DNA of 64,000 nt, from the NCBI GenBank assembly GCA_963082975.1, contig OY720350.1, positions 22,725,875 through 22,789,874 on the forward strand, given 5' to 3'. Source of the stretch: Labia minor. Its lineage: Eukaryota > Arthropoda > Insecta > Dermaptera > Spongiphoridae. The position numbers were made by a program, and so were the translations under genes. Numbering within the stretch: the first letter of the stretch is position 1; each line of letters begins with the position of its first letter. Positions 12,601 to 23,900 of the stretch are shown here, piece after piece. Below the pieces are notes generated by a model. That model made no database searches and was not told the origin of the DNA. It saw nothing but the letters and a program-made list of their open reading frames with translations.

Positions 12601-15600
12601 TGTTTGATAGTTTTTCACATGATTACAAATTGTATTAAACTAAATTATATATAGAATTTCAGCTTGATTAAATCGCTGAAACTACTAATATTAATTTTTT
12701 AAATTTTGACTTAAAAATGAAGGTTTTAAATTTAAATTTAATATATGTTAATTAATTCATTTAATTTAATAAAAATATTATACAGTAAATTTAAATTTTT
12801 TAATTAATTAATTTTATAATTAATTAAATTCAATTTAAATATAATATATGTTTAATTAATCCAATTCAAATTTGCGACATAGCCGAGTGGAGACACTCCA
12901 GATTTTTTACTATTTAAATATGAACACTTGCTGTTATTTATATTTTAATATTGTTCAAGATAAAGTAATTGATTAATTCCCATTTAATTATTCACACCAC
13001 ATTATATAATATTTATATCATAAACTTCTTTAGTTTACATTTTGATTCCACCTGAAGTCACATAAAATATCATATTAATTATTATTAAAATATGATAAAT
13101 TACCACAAATGATATCCATCGCGCAATTAGTGATGTATGGATATATGTTGAATGGTTGGCCATCTCTTGAATGCGGATCCAATTTATTCAAAAGTACCTT
13201 TCCATAATGGTAGGTAAGGGCTTCATGATGACTTAAAATCCGAAAATGGAAGGCATTGGTCAGCAGTTTCCGATGAAGAAACCATTTCTCTCCTGAAAAT
13301 AACAACGATCAAATAACAATAAACAATTTGAACTTTAATTTAAGGAAAAATTACCTGAACTGATAAGAAGTCCTTCACCAAGCCAAGGTTTGACAAGATT
13401 ATAAATTTCACTTTTTTTTATATTTTGATTGCTACTCAATAGGACCTACAAAATCAACATCATATAATTTTTCGTTTATTTTTCAAAATCTTTTACTTAA
13501 ATATTTTTTTGTTTTTAAAAATCATAAAATAATTTAAATAGTTTCATATTAACAATAAAACACACATTAGATATTAATTATATTAAATAAATCTGATTAC
13601 GTGTTTACCTGCACATCTTTTGCTTTATACAATAATACAATAGGAATTCCAAGGGCCCAGAAACGTATTCTATTACCATATGTATCTACCATTTTTTTAA
13701 GTACTTTAAAAGTATCTAAACAAAAAAAATAAAGATTCTCTTTTTAATTGTTTTTTAAAATAATTTTATTAAATTTAATTTAATAACCGAAATATGAGTG
13801 TGTGTGCAGTGGATGAACTGTTGCAAGCCTTTAAATTTTTAACTTGCTAATCAGAGCGCCTTGGGCGCTCTTCTCACCTAGACGGGGGCTCCGCCCCCTG
13901 TACCCCCGAAGTAATACATAGTATTTCGTTGAAAGTAAAAGGTAAAAGGTATGTAAAAGGTTTTCATCCATTTTGTTTCAATCAGTATATTACATTATAT
14001 TATCATTACCGTTTGTGTTCTTATTTAAAAGATATTTTAATTTAATCAATAAATTAATTATATATTACTATGAAATAATAAATTTAAAATAATGAATTTT
14101 AATTGTCTGAAAAAAAACTATAGATCTTTTTAGCGAAAAACAAAAATAAAAAAAGAAAACATTAATTGAATTAATAAAAAAGAAAAAAAAAGTAAATAAA
14201 ATTCAAAAAGAAATTAATAATTGTTTCTCTGGAGGGACAAAAATATAAATATATATATAATATATTTTTGCAACATTTCTGGAAAATGGAACACCCGCAG
14301 CTCAGCTCAGGAGTTACCTAAGATTCTAATTTCTTTTTTATTTTTCATCATTTGAGGTACCCTTCACCTCTGAAAAATTTGGTTACCTTACTCCTTGTAT
14401 TTTAGGCTCTGGAGTTTTTTGCGTACGGACGGACAGACTGGCGTATTAAATATATAGATTAGTATTTTATACCATTTTTTTTTTAATTTATTTATCTATT
14501 TATTTAATTTAAGAGATTATATTTACAAAATCAGGTATATCTCTATCCTCCCCCTATTTGGGGTATAGAAAAAGAAAACAACAGAAAAAAAAAATTCAAT
14601 GTAACAGAAATAACATAATGATACAAATACCAATATCTATAATAATATAAGCAAGTGTAATGTGTGTGTCTGTTTGTCTGTCTGACCGAGCTCTCCAGGC
14701 AAATCTATCGCACGCAGGGACATGGAATTTTTTACACGGAAGCACAAAGGGGCTGGCCACCAGACCTCGAAGCCCGATTTTCGATTTTTTAATTAGAAAA
14801 ATTTTTAAAAAATTATAAAGAATAATTAATGAAAAATAGTTTAGTTACCATACTAGATCATAGAGGCGCTGGTGGCGATAATTTGGCGGTAATTTAAATT
14901 CTGAGCAATGTGCAGATAAAAATCTTTTTATATATCTATTGATATTTACAATATCTCAATTGATCTTATTGGCCTTTTAAACTTTGAAAACATTCACATT
15001 ACGGCTATAATTTAATACTATTAATTTTTAAGATTATGTGAGTAAATTATTTTAGTTAAGAAAATTTGATCTCATAATTGGATTTTCACGTAAGATTTTA
15101 ATATATAATATATTTTTTAATATTATTTTTATAGTAGTTTAGTGTTATGCTAATTTTATATTTTATTTTTATTTTCTTTACTCTGATTTTTTTTTAAATA
15201 AATTAATAACATTTAAAGTAGCATAAAAAAATTAATCGAGGCAGAAAAATTGATGGGGTTTGAAATTAATAGTGATAAGACAAAATAATTAGTATCAGAG
15301 AGAATAATATTTGCAAAGAATTTCAATCGAGGTTGCAATCTGGAAATTATTATCAAAGGGGATCAAAATTATTAAATTATTAATTGTATTATATGGGTGG
15401 GAGGCATGGTCTATAACCCTGGGAAATGAGAGTAGATTCAGAGTATTTGAGAATAGGATTCTTCCCAGCTTTTATGGGCCAAAGAAAGATGAGGACACCG
15501 GGGAATGGCGGAGACTGCATAACAAGGAATTGCATGACCTCTATGCATCTCTAGATATAGTTAGGGTTATAAAAGCGAGAAGGCTGGGATCGGCAGGGCA

Positions 15601-15884
15601 CATGGCTAGTATGGGAGAGGAAAAATATATTGGTGGGGAGTTCGATTGGAAAACGTCCGTTTGGAAGACCAATTGTGAACAGGGCGGACAAAGTAGGAAG
15701 GAACGTGAGAGAGATGGGACAGGGTAGGAGTTAGATGGTTATAGCTCAGAATAGGGACACTCGGGGGGGTACAGGGGGCGGAGCCCCCGTCTAGGTGTGG
15801 AGATCGCCGAAGGCGCTCGAAGCAACTAGTATACAAATAAAAAGAAATATATTTATACAGATATAAAAAACAAATTGATGATTA

Positions 15885-15929
<45 letters not shown>

Positions 15930-18523
15930 AAGTTATTCTATTTTGTTGATATGAATTAATATAGATTTGGCGCTGACATGAATAGATTCGTCTCTATTTA
16001 TGGAAATTTGGAAGAGAGGGGAAAATCCATTTCCGAGAGAACCAATCAAGCAACCAATTTGCCTTCGACGATTATATACCTAAGAGCATCATGATTCGTT
16101 TACGATTTATATTATTAGGTTGTCAAGGATGAAATTTGTAGCTAGTAATATGGCCAACCTTAATAGCTTATAACTTGACATTGGCTGAATATTTTACAGT
16201 TATTTTTTTTTTTTCTGTCAATTTACACAGCTTGCTTGTTTGAAAGAATTATTATAATCCCTAAAAAGTGTAAAACGGTTTTTTTTAAATCAATTTTGTT
16301 TAAAATGGAAAGGTCCGAAATTCGAACAATTATGAAGTATGAGTTCCTACGTGGAAATACCTGGTCGTAGGCCACGCGAAACATTAATACTGTATTTGGC
16401 TCTAGTGTTACTACGCAACAGACAGTATCTAATTGGTTCGCTAAACTTTGACCTCGCAAATGAGCCTCGCGGTCGCCCGAAATCAAAGGTGAATAATGAC
16501 GATCTAAAGGTCACCGTTGAGTCTGACCCATCCCAAAGTGCATATGAATTATCACTAAAGTTTGGTGTTACCAAACAAACAATATTGACTCATTTAGCGC
16601 AAATCGGGAAGGTGAAAAAGGAACTTCTCCATCATCCACCATACTCACCAGACCAAGCCCCCACTGACTACCACTTCTTCCGAAATTTGGACAACTTCTT
16701 GATAGGAAAAAAGTTTAATTCCGATAATGCAGTTAAACTGGCCTTCCAGGAATTCATTGACTCCCGTTCACCAGGGTTTTATACTAACGGCCTGAATAAC
16801 CTCCGACTTAAATGGCAAAAGTGTGTAGACAATATGGGTGCATACTTCGATGATTAGAATAACTCCTTATGTTTGTAAGTCATCAATAAACTTTGTGTTT
16901 TTTTCTACAAATTTCATACTTGACGACCTGATACATTAAACAAAAACAGATATTTTTGCACTCTCTATATATAAATGGAGTTATTTATAACATAAGAAAA
17001 TAAACTTAAAAAACAGCGACTATCAAGTCAGTGGGGTAAAGGTATCGTATGATCAGTAGAACGGATCCTCTCAACCTTTTCTTGATCAGAAGCGGTAATT
17101 TTTATCAAATAGAATACCGGATGTGCCCCGGAAAAGGAGACGAAATTCTTCCTGTAGGGGTTGCTTGGTGAGGAATGAGATTAATCATATATCATGGATG
17201 ATTTCTTCAAGACAGAAATGGCCTTCGTTACTGAGGTGCCTCGGGCTTCAAATAATAATAATAATAATAATAAGATACTTTTATCATATATTCTAATAAA
17301 GGGACTGAATATACGAGGAACATTCAATAAATAAAGAGACAAATGACTATAGCTCAAAAACGGTTTATTTGATTCTTCCAAATTCAGGCTATTTTTCAAC
17401 CCCCCACAGTTATGCACTTGCCCCATCTTTCTTGCAATTTCCTAATTCGCGTGGCGAAGAATTCTTTCGATTTACCCCGAAGCGACTTTTGCACTGTTTT
17501 TCTTTAACATCCGCATAGTTAACAAAACTTAGGACGTTTATGAGTGCTGATAATAGATAAAAATCAGCTGGGGCGAGGTCAGGAGTGTAGGCAGGATGAG
17601 GTAAGACCTCTCCACCCGATTTTTGAAGCTTATCACGGGTCAGCTTAGGAATGTATTTGATTTTCTTATAAAACCTATTGAATATAATTATTGTTATTAT
17701 CAATATTAATGTTAATGTTAATTTAAGTGGACAATCCGCTTGAATCGGAGCAAGCGTACTGTACTTGATAACGACTGCAGAATAAGCAGTCGAAACGATG
17801 TTCAGTTATTTTAATTTAATACATAATTTATATAAACAATGTGGTCTTTAAATAAAAATACCCTTAATAATTAAGGAAAATGATCTTAAGCTCTCAAGAC
17901 TGAATTAAGTCTTTGATTGATTTGATTGATTGATTGATTGATTGATTTCATTGATTTCAAAACTAGTTGATCTAATTAGAAAATAATAATTTGAAAATAT
18001 CTGTGAATTAATTATAAAAAATAATGACAAAACATATTTTATTCTAATATTATTTCTAATTATTCATATTTAATATGCAACTGAATTAAGTAATACATTA
18101 GAGTTAAGTAAATTAAGTAATATATTATAATCTACAGATTAATTAATATATATATACGATAATTGTCAATGTACTTTGACATCTAATAAAACCACTTACA
18201 TAAATAAAGAAATTCAGATTTTAATATGTTAATACTATATTTGTGAAAGTGATTATACGAATATAAAAAAATGTTGAGAGGAAAATTAAATATAATTAAT
18301 AATAATTCTATCATAAACAAAAAAAATAATTTATGATTGAGTATAAAAAATTACCTTGACTAGGTACATTAAATATATTCATATTGCCAACAAATGGCAT
18401 TGGATCCGGGCCTGGAATTTTATTGATAGCATCTTGAAGTTCTTTACTTGGAAATTTGTATGGCACAAGTAAATAAAAAATTCCTAAAAGTATAACTAAA
18501 CAAACCAAAACCCAAAATATCAT
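9670..18523 (-). CDS. P450-B: complete CYP4-type cytochrome P450 (500 aa, 12 exons)
   Basis: Predicted heme-thiolate monooxygenase of the CYP4 family, ER membrane; substrate unknown. Exons: 18355-18523, 13609-13715, 13355-13445, 13104-13292, 11258-11324, 11050-11176, 10930-10981, 10716-10843, 10420-10488, 10162-10321, 9893-10072, 9670-9833. Total 1503 nt, no stops, all GT-AG. Residues: N-terminal anchor about 3-20; hinge [10 protein letters not shown] 37-46; C-helix W126-R130; I-helix EVDTFMFE ending at E310, then GHDTT 311-315; ETLR 365-368; FDPDRF before the heme loop; [10 protein letters not shown] with axial Cys445. All catalytic motifs are canonical. Length is normal for CYP4. Exon 7 is 3 nt shorter than in C, D and F, as in A. 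Intron 1 (4.6 kb) is filled with Helitron, LINE and mariner debris; intron 4 holds a family Y copy and a near-perfect foldback. Subfamily cannot be named without a search. Confidence 0.93.
11816..12905 (+). mobile_element. Family Y element in P450-B intron 4, interrupted by a foldback
   Basis: Diverged family Y copy: ATTTTCGATGTCGAGC near the start, AAGGTTGAGAAAAAT, then the AAAACGGTTTAAGC region, a TTCAGCTTGATT segment, and the terminal GAGTGGAGACACTCC. The block with CACGTG seen in other copies is missing. Confidence 0.5.
12184..12416. mobile_element. Near-perfect foldback (palindromic MITE)
   Basis: Two arms of about 90 bp (12184-12273 and 12327-12416) are almost exact inverted copies around a 53 bp loop. 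Arm ends include TTAAGTAAAAAGAAATC and AGTGTGTGCGCT. Transcribed within P450-B intron 4, it could form a long hairpin. Confidence 0.8.
13840..14095 (-). mobile_element. Helitron 3'-end fragment
   Basis: Minus strand reads into a GC-rich hairpin (GAGCGCCCAAGGCGCTC) followed by TGATTAGCAAGT, a mutated form of the CTAG|T Helitron terminus. The GGGGGCGGAGCCCCC palindrome and adjoining sequence recur at 15757-15830 and, without the hairpin, at 40303-40450 and 52830-52990. Confidence 0.5.
14230..14770. repeat. Unclassified repeat debris in P450-B intron 1
   Basis: Contains GTACGGACGGACAGACTGG and a GTCTGTTTGTCTGTCTGACC stretch similar in style to the microsatellite cores of families X and Y, with unrelated flanks. 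No termini could be defined. Confidence 0.35.
15230..15755 (+). mobile_element. Truncated non-LTR retrotransposon RT tail
   Basis: Plus strand encodes, with one stop and a frame change near 15290-15310, [12 protein letters not shown] and then [39 protein letters not shown] and [16 protein letters not shown]. It ends against the Helitron terminus at 15757. Confidence 0.65.
15757..15828 (+). mobile_element. Helitron-like 3' terminus
   Basis: GGGGCGGAGCCCCCG palindrome, then a subterminal stem (GATCGCCGAAGGCGCTC), then GAAGCAACTAG followed by T. Stem-loop about 10 bp before CTAG|T is the classic Helitron 3' end. Confidence 0.55.
16115..16931 (+). mobile_element. mariner element, internally deleted
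   Basis: Terminal inverted repeats TTAGGTTGTCAAGGATGAAA and its diverged right copy (TCAGGTCGTCAAGTATGAAA read inward) are flanked by TA on both sides. At 817 bp it is shorter than full mariners (about 1.3 kb). Confidence 0.75.
16339..16857 (+). pseudogene. Deleted mariner transposase
   Basis: A 172-codon frame runs from helix-turn-helix-like sequence ([18 protein letters not shown]) straight into the C-terminal catalytic block [17 protein letters not shown] and the typical end NMGAYFDD. The middle of the catalytic domain, with the first two Asp residues, is missing, so the protein cannot be active. Confidence 0.75.
17030..17180 (-). repeat. Fragment of the SINE family seen at 28330-28600
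   Basis: Contains GATCAGTAGAACG and CTTGATCAGAAGCGG followed by a TTTTTATCAA segment, matching the non-tRNA part of the 28.4 kb copy. Confidence 0.35.
17312..17700 (-). mobile_element. mariner 3' fragment
   Basis: Minus-strand frame has [19 protein letters not shown], the block around the third catalytic Asp of mariner, then runs to a TIR-like ATACGAGGAACATTCAATAA end near 17311-17330. The 5' half is absent. It lies in P450-B intron 1. Confidence 0.6.
17912..17960. repeat. TGAT microsatellite
   Basis: Short run of TTGATTGATTGATTGATTG type repeats in P450-B intron 1. Confidence 0.8.
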
Positions 18524-18655
18524 TTTAAAACTCGACCACCTCTCTCACTCTCGTTCTAATCTCGAAAATTTATATCAGAACAAAATGACTTGACACTTAC
18601 AGGATAGTCAGTTATCTTATAAACTACTCCCCACTACTTTTCCCCACCAAGAGAG
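18524..18655 (-). promoter_or_regulatory. Conserved promoter/5' leader block of P450-B
   Basis: Carries the same ordered blocks as D and F. It has a better TATA box, GATATAAATTTTCGAG, near 18562-18577, followed by a GA-rich leader up to the ATG. Confidence 0.55.
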
Positions 18656-19099
18656 ATTAAATCTTTAAATACTTTATTAAAAATAAATATATTTATTTAT
18701 TTAAAATTTTTTTTTAAATTGGTAGATTAAAATTGATTGTAAAGAATTATAATATAAAAATATTAAGATACATATTCATTATATATATATATATATATAT
18801 ATAAATCATATTGGCCACTAATGAAGAATATGAAAGAATATAATAAGCTTTTAGATTAATGAATTCACTAAATATATGAAGGTATTTATTTTCAACTCTG
18901 AATTTAATTGATTAGTAAACCTATATTTTTTTATTCTGTCAAATACAGAATTTTACAGATTTTTTTTTTTTGTTTTTTATTTCAATAGTCAAACAAAATA
19001 TATTTTTTATTTAATATAATAAAATATATATTTTCATATAAAAAATAAAGTATATATTTTATAATATATTATTTAATAACTTTTACATATTCTTTCATG

Positions 19100-19765
19100 G
19101 GGTAAGTGCCCTGTAGTTTGCTTATGTGGCGGCCGTAACTCGCTGACATCGCCGCCGCGACCTGCATTGTTATTATTCACGCGAGATGGCGCTACGCCAA
19201 CCCGCAGCGTTATGGTGATGTAAATAAAAACTTGTATATAGTATTTCGATTTCAAAAAGGATCATAGTTATATATTAAGTCGATATAATAAACCCATTCT
19301 ACATATCACGTCTCGATATATCATTTTTTGCTGTTTTATAACCACCTTTTCTATCCTAAACAAATAATATTCTTAACATTTTTACACCATTTTATTTAAT
19401 TTCAGATCGTGTCCTATCGTCGAATATTGCAAGGTGAATTTAACTTATTTCCCAATATTCAAATATGTCGAAAAATATGCAAAAATACAAAAAATGATAA
19501 ATCGAAACGTGATATATATATATAATGTGTTTATTATATCGTCTTAATATAACTATGATCTCTGTTAAGATCTAACTGCAATTTACAAGGTTTTATTTAT
19601 ATTTGTACAATTGCCTGAACCTGAAATTGATATTATTCACCCTAATGCTGAGGGTTGGTATAGCGCCATCTCGCGTGAATAATAACAATGGAGGTCGCGG
19701 CGGCGATGTCGGCGAGTTACGGCCGTCACACTTATATCCCACACATGTCGCGTTGCATCACTCAA
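19100..19765. mobile_element. Long-inverted-repeat element between P450-B and P450-C
   Basis: Arms at about 19100-19330 and 19500-19765 are inverted copies with GC-rich ends, for example CGCGAGATGGCGCTA in one arm and TAGCGCCATCTCGCG in the other. Outer parts also match. The centre is AT-rich. The two short open frames in the arms are antisense mirror images of each other and not genes. Confidence 0.7.
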
Positions 19766-20075
19766 TAAAGACTAGGTATTTACTATTTTAATTAAGATGA
19801 TTAATATAAGTTTTAAAATATAAATGTTTATTATGATTTATGTTTTATATTAAAACTCTGATTTGTAAAAGGTTCTCTTAATTAATAAATTAATGACTTT
19901 AAAACTAAATAACTTATTTTAATTCTGTAAAAAGAAGTATATAGGAAAAATGTGTAAAATTCTGCTCTTGACCGTAATTCATCATATAAAGATTCATTTC
20001 GTTTCTAATAAACTTGTACGCTCTTGGCCTGTTTTCAGAGAAAGTGCGGAGTACTTGCCTTTGGTTACAATTTTT

Positions 20076-20660
20076 ACTATCTCGTAAGAGATAGTATTGC
20101 GATCACGAAAATTTTCGATGTTGAGATTTTGATGTTTTTATACGTTTTGAAGGTTCCTGAATCATTTTCACTAAGGTTGAGAAAAATGTCTGTGTGTGTG
20201 TATGTATGTAGACAAGATTACGCAAAAACGGTTTGAGCTAGAATGATGAAATTTGGTACATAGGCATTATTCAAAATTCATAGTTTTCTATCAACTTTTG
20301 AGAAATGTAGCTCAACCGGAAGAGGGTCATTACCTACAACGTTTTGATTTTTTTTCCTCTAAAGTGACCGTAAAAATAAAAATATATGTTTGATAATTTT
20401 TCACATGATTAATAATTGTATAAAACTTCTATATATAGAATTTCAGCTTGATTGAATTGCTGAAAGTACGAGAATTAATTTCTTAACACTGCAAATCTCA
20501 CGCGCCAACACGTGCCATGGTACCATCAATAAAAAGCCAAACATGCGCTGGTTTAATAAATATTATTTATAATTTATAATTAATTAAATTTAATTTAAAT
20601 ATAATATATTATGTTATTTAATTCAATTCAAATTGCGAGATAGTCGAGTGGAGACACTCC
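20076..20660 (+). mobile_element. Family Y element, reference copy
   Basis: Starts with the palindrome ACTATCTCGTAAGAGATAGT, then TTTTCGATGTTGAGATTTTG, a GTGTGTATG microsatellite, CAAAAACGGTTTGAGCTAGA, AACCGGAAGAGGGTCATTAC, a block with CGCGCCAACACGTG, an AT-rich stretch, and the end GAGATAGTCGAGTGGAGACA. Non-coding. It lies downstream of P450-C. Confidence 0.65.
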
Positions 20661-20928
20661 AGCTTATTTATATTAAATGTATTTTTGAAAAAAATGTTCT
20701 TTCAATTCAATAAAACTGAAACAAGTTTATTATTTATAAAATAAAGAAACATTTTATTAGTTTAAAGTCAAATTTTGTGAAAACTGGTCTGCACTTACTC
20801 AACTTCACCTTTTAATTTAACGAAATAAATTTCTATAAAATATGAGTGTGTGTATGTATTTAATAAACTTAACATTTATTATTATTTTTAAGTTTAAAAT
20901 AAATTATTCCCAAAAAAATTAATATCTA

Positions 20929-23900
20929 TTATTTATGTCTTATAGTTATGATTATATTAAGTGGTATATGAGGCTTTAGAATTATTTCAGGTGAAACTTC
21001 AATCTCTTCAGATTTTTCAAGAGATTTTACTTTAAATTGAGATAAGATCATACAAAGGATAAGTTTGACTTCTTTCATTGCAAATTTTTGCCCTAAAAAA
21101 TATTAAACCAAATTAAATTATGAATTATTTAGAGATATATAATAATAATGTTGAAAACAAAAAATATCTTCACTTCTATTTACCTATACAGTTCCTTGGT
21201 CCAGCACTGAAAGGAAAATATGCATAGGGATTACGGCCTTCATTCCGATCAGGCAAGAATCTATCGGGATCAAATTTCTCAGGTTCTGGGAAAACTTCAG
21301 GGTCTCGATGCATTAAAAAAACTGGTATACTTACATCACTTCCTGAAGGTATAGTTAATCCATCTAAATTGTTTAAGTATAATAACATTTATTTTAAGAA
21401 TAATAATTTAAAATAAGTTTAAAAATATAATTTACCTAATTTTAATGGACTTGTAAGTGTTCGTGAAAAGATCGGTACACTCGGGTAAAGACGAAGCGTT
21501 TCTTTGATACAACGCTCTAAAAGATTAAGTTCCTTCAATCTTTTTGAAGTGTCCGTGAATTGCATTGCATAATCGACTTCCTCTAAAAGTTTCTCCTGTT
21601 TTAATTTAATAGTCGTTAGTACTAATTATAAAATTATTTCTTTGGCACAAATTTCAAAATATGAATAATTGAAATTTAACTGAAATACCTGTATTTCAGG
21701 ATTATTTCCTAAAAGGAAAAGACACCAGTTAATAGCACCAGCCGTAGTATCGTAGCCCTGTAAAATGTTAATATAATATTATATCAGCAATCAATTAATT
21801 TTATTAATATCAATCAAATTGGATATGAAATAATGATTTTTATGATATTATCTTATATTCTAATAAATTTCTTTAAAAATGTTAGAATAGATTATTTTTA
21901 ATTCGGCCATAAGAACAATCGGTTTTTACCCCAAACATGAATGTATCCACTTCCTCTCGAATTTCTTTATCTCCTATTCTTGAGTCATTATCTGAAACTT
22001 CTAATAACAGATCTAAGAAAGATAATTTCTCTTTTTTAACATCATCAGTATCATTTGCTAAAAAATCATAGTAAAATATTGAATTAAAAAAATTAAAAAT
22101 TCATATATAAAATAATTTTTTTTTAAACTTTCATATAATTCATCCACTTACTCTTATTTTTATTCAATTTATTTTGTTTAAATGTAACTTTTCTTTTTTG
22201 AATCACCTGGAAAAACGATATTTATATATAAATATTTTATTGATCTATATATATAAATAGATAGATATATAGTAAAATTCACCTCATTAGCAAAGCCATG
22301 AATTATTTTTAATAATCGGTTGTATTCCCTTCCTTGAGGTGAAAGCATAAATGTAATTGGGTTACGAAGCCAAAATTTTACCGTTCGTTCTCGAGTCAAT
22401 GAAGTTATCCTGATATTATTATTTTTTATTATATATACATATATATAATTAGTCTAATGATTAAAATACTTATATATCAATCTTTTTAAGTATATTTGTA
22501 CCTAGTAATGGATTCTGCATATGCACTGCCTTGAAGTTGAGCGTTGATTGTAACCCCCATCGCTGATTCTAAAATATAATAAAAAAATTGGCAGTCGTGG
22601 GACTGGCCGACAGAAGTGAAAACTTGTGCGTAAGAAATTTGAAAGCAGACGGAATGCGCACCAGCTTCACGAGAAAAATGAAATTTATATACGTATATAT
22701 ATATATATAAAATTCATAATTATTTTTTTCAGCAAACTGATTATTATTACAAAAATATTAAAAATACGATGTGTATGAATATACACTGCTCACAATTTGA
22801 AGTGGACCACTCGCAAAAATTCGAATATTTTAATTTTAATTAATAGTTCGACCTTAAAACCTTATTTATTCAATAGTAATAGGTTTTGTACATGAACGAA
22901 TATTAAATGCAACAATTTATTATTTAATATTAAAGAAAAAATAAATTAAATTAATTAAATAAATTTAAATTTAAAGACAATGTTTTTCTTTTTTGACTCC
23001 AATTTCATTTTATTGATATTGGAAACCATTAGCATTAGTTTTTATTTAACCAAAGTACTAGACAGCTTGTTAAAATGCCTTTAAGAAGACTTACTGCTGA
23101 AGAATTAGGTAGGGCTTTGGCTCTTTTAGAGTTAGGTCATTCTCAACGTGAAGTTGGCCATAGGCTTGGTTGCTCTCACACAGTAATCGGCAGAGCATGG
23201 ACACGATACCAGAAAACCGGTACAGCTCAATACACCCATGGAGGAGGCCGAGTTCGGAAAACTACCCTTCAACAAGACCGATATTTAAAAATTCAGATCA
23301 CTAGACAACCAGGTTCAAAAGCTCGACAACTGCAAAGTTCTTTACAGCACGCAACAGGGGTTCGTATTTCAACTCAAACAGTTAGAAACCGTCTCCACGA
23401 AATCGGCTTGAGGGCAAGAAGGCCAGCGCCAAAGGTTGTTTTAACGAGGAAAAATAAAGCTGCGCGTCTCCAATGGGCTTGTGAACATGTTAGTTGGACT
23501 GATGAAGATTGGGACCGCTGTTTATTTACTGATGAATCGAAATTTGTTCTCCAACATCATGATCGTCGTTCAAGAGTGTGGAGAGAGAAAAACCAGCGAT
23601 TTAACGATGGTATGACTGCGCCAGTACGAGCTTTTGGAGGAGGTTCAATAATGGTCTGGAAAACCCAGCTGATATTGTTCCGGAATGAACATGTGAACGC
23701 ACAAACGTGCCTGGACAAAATCCTCAGGCCTGTTATTGTTCCTTTGGCTCAAGAAATTGGGGAAAACTTCATTCTTGTTGATGATAATGCTGGTCCTCAT
23801 AGAGCCAAGGTGGTTAATCTTTATTTACAGGAGCCAGGAATCACTTGCCCGCTTGTTTACCCGATATGAATCCTATCGAGCATGTTTGGGATAAACTCCA

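Noticed and set aside
19073-19791. Two frames on opposite strands sharing SRVNNNN-GRGGDV-ELRP
   Set aside because: They are mirror readings of the arms of an inverted repeat, not a duplicated gene.
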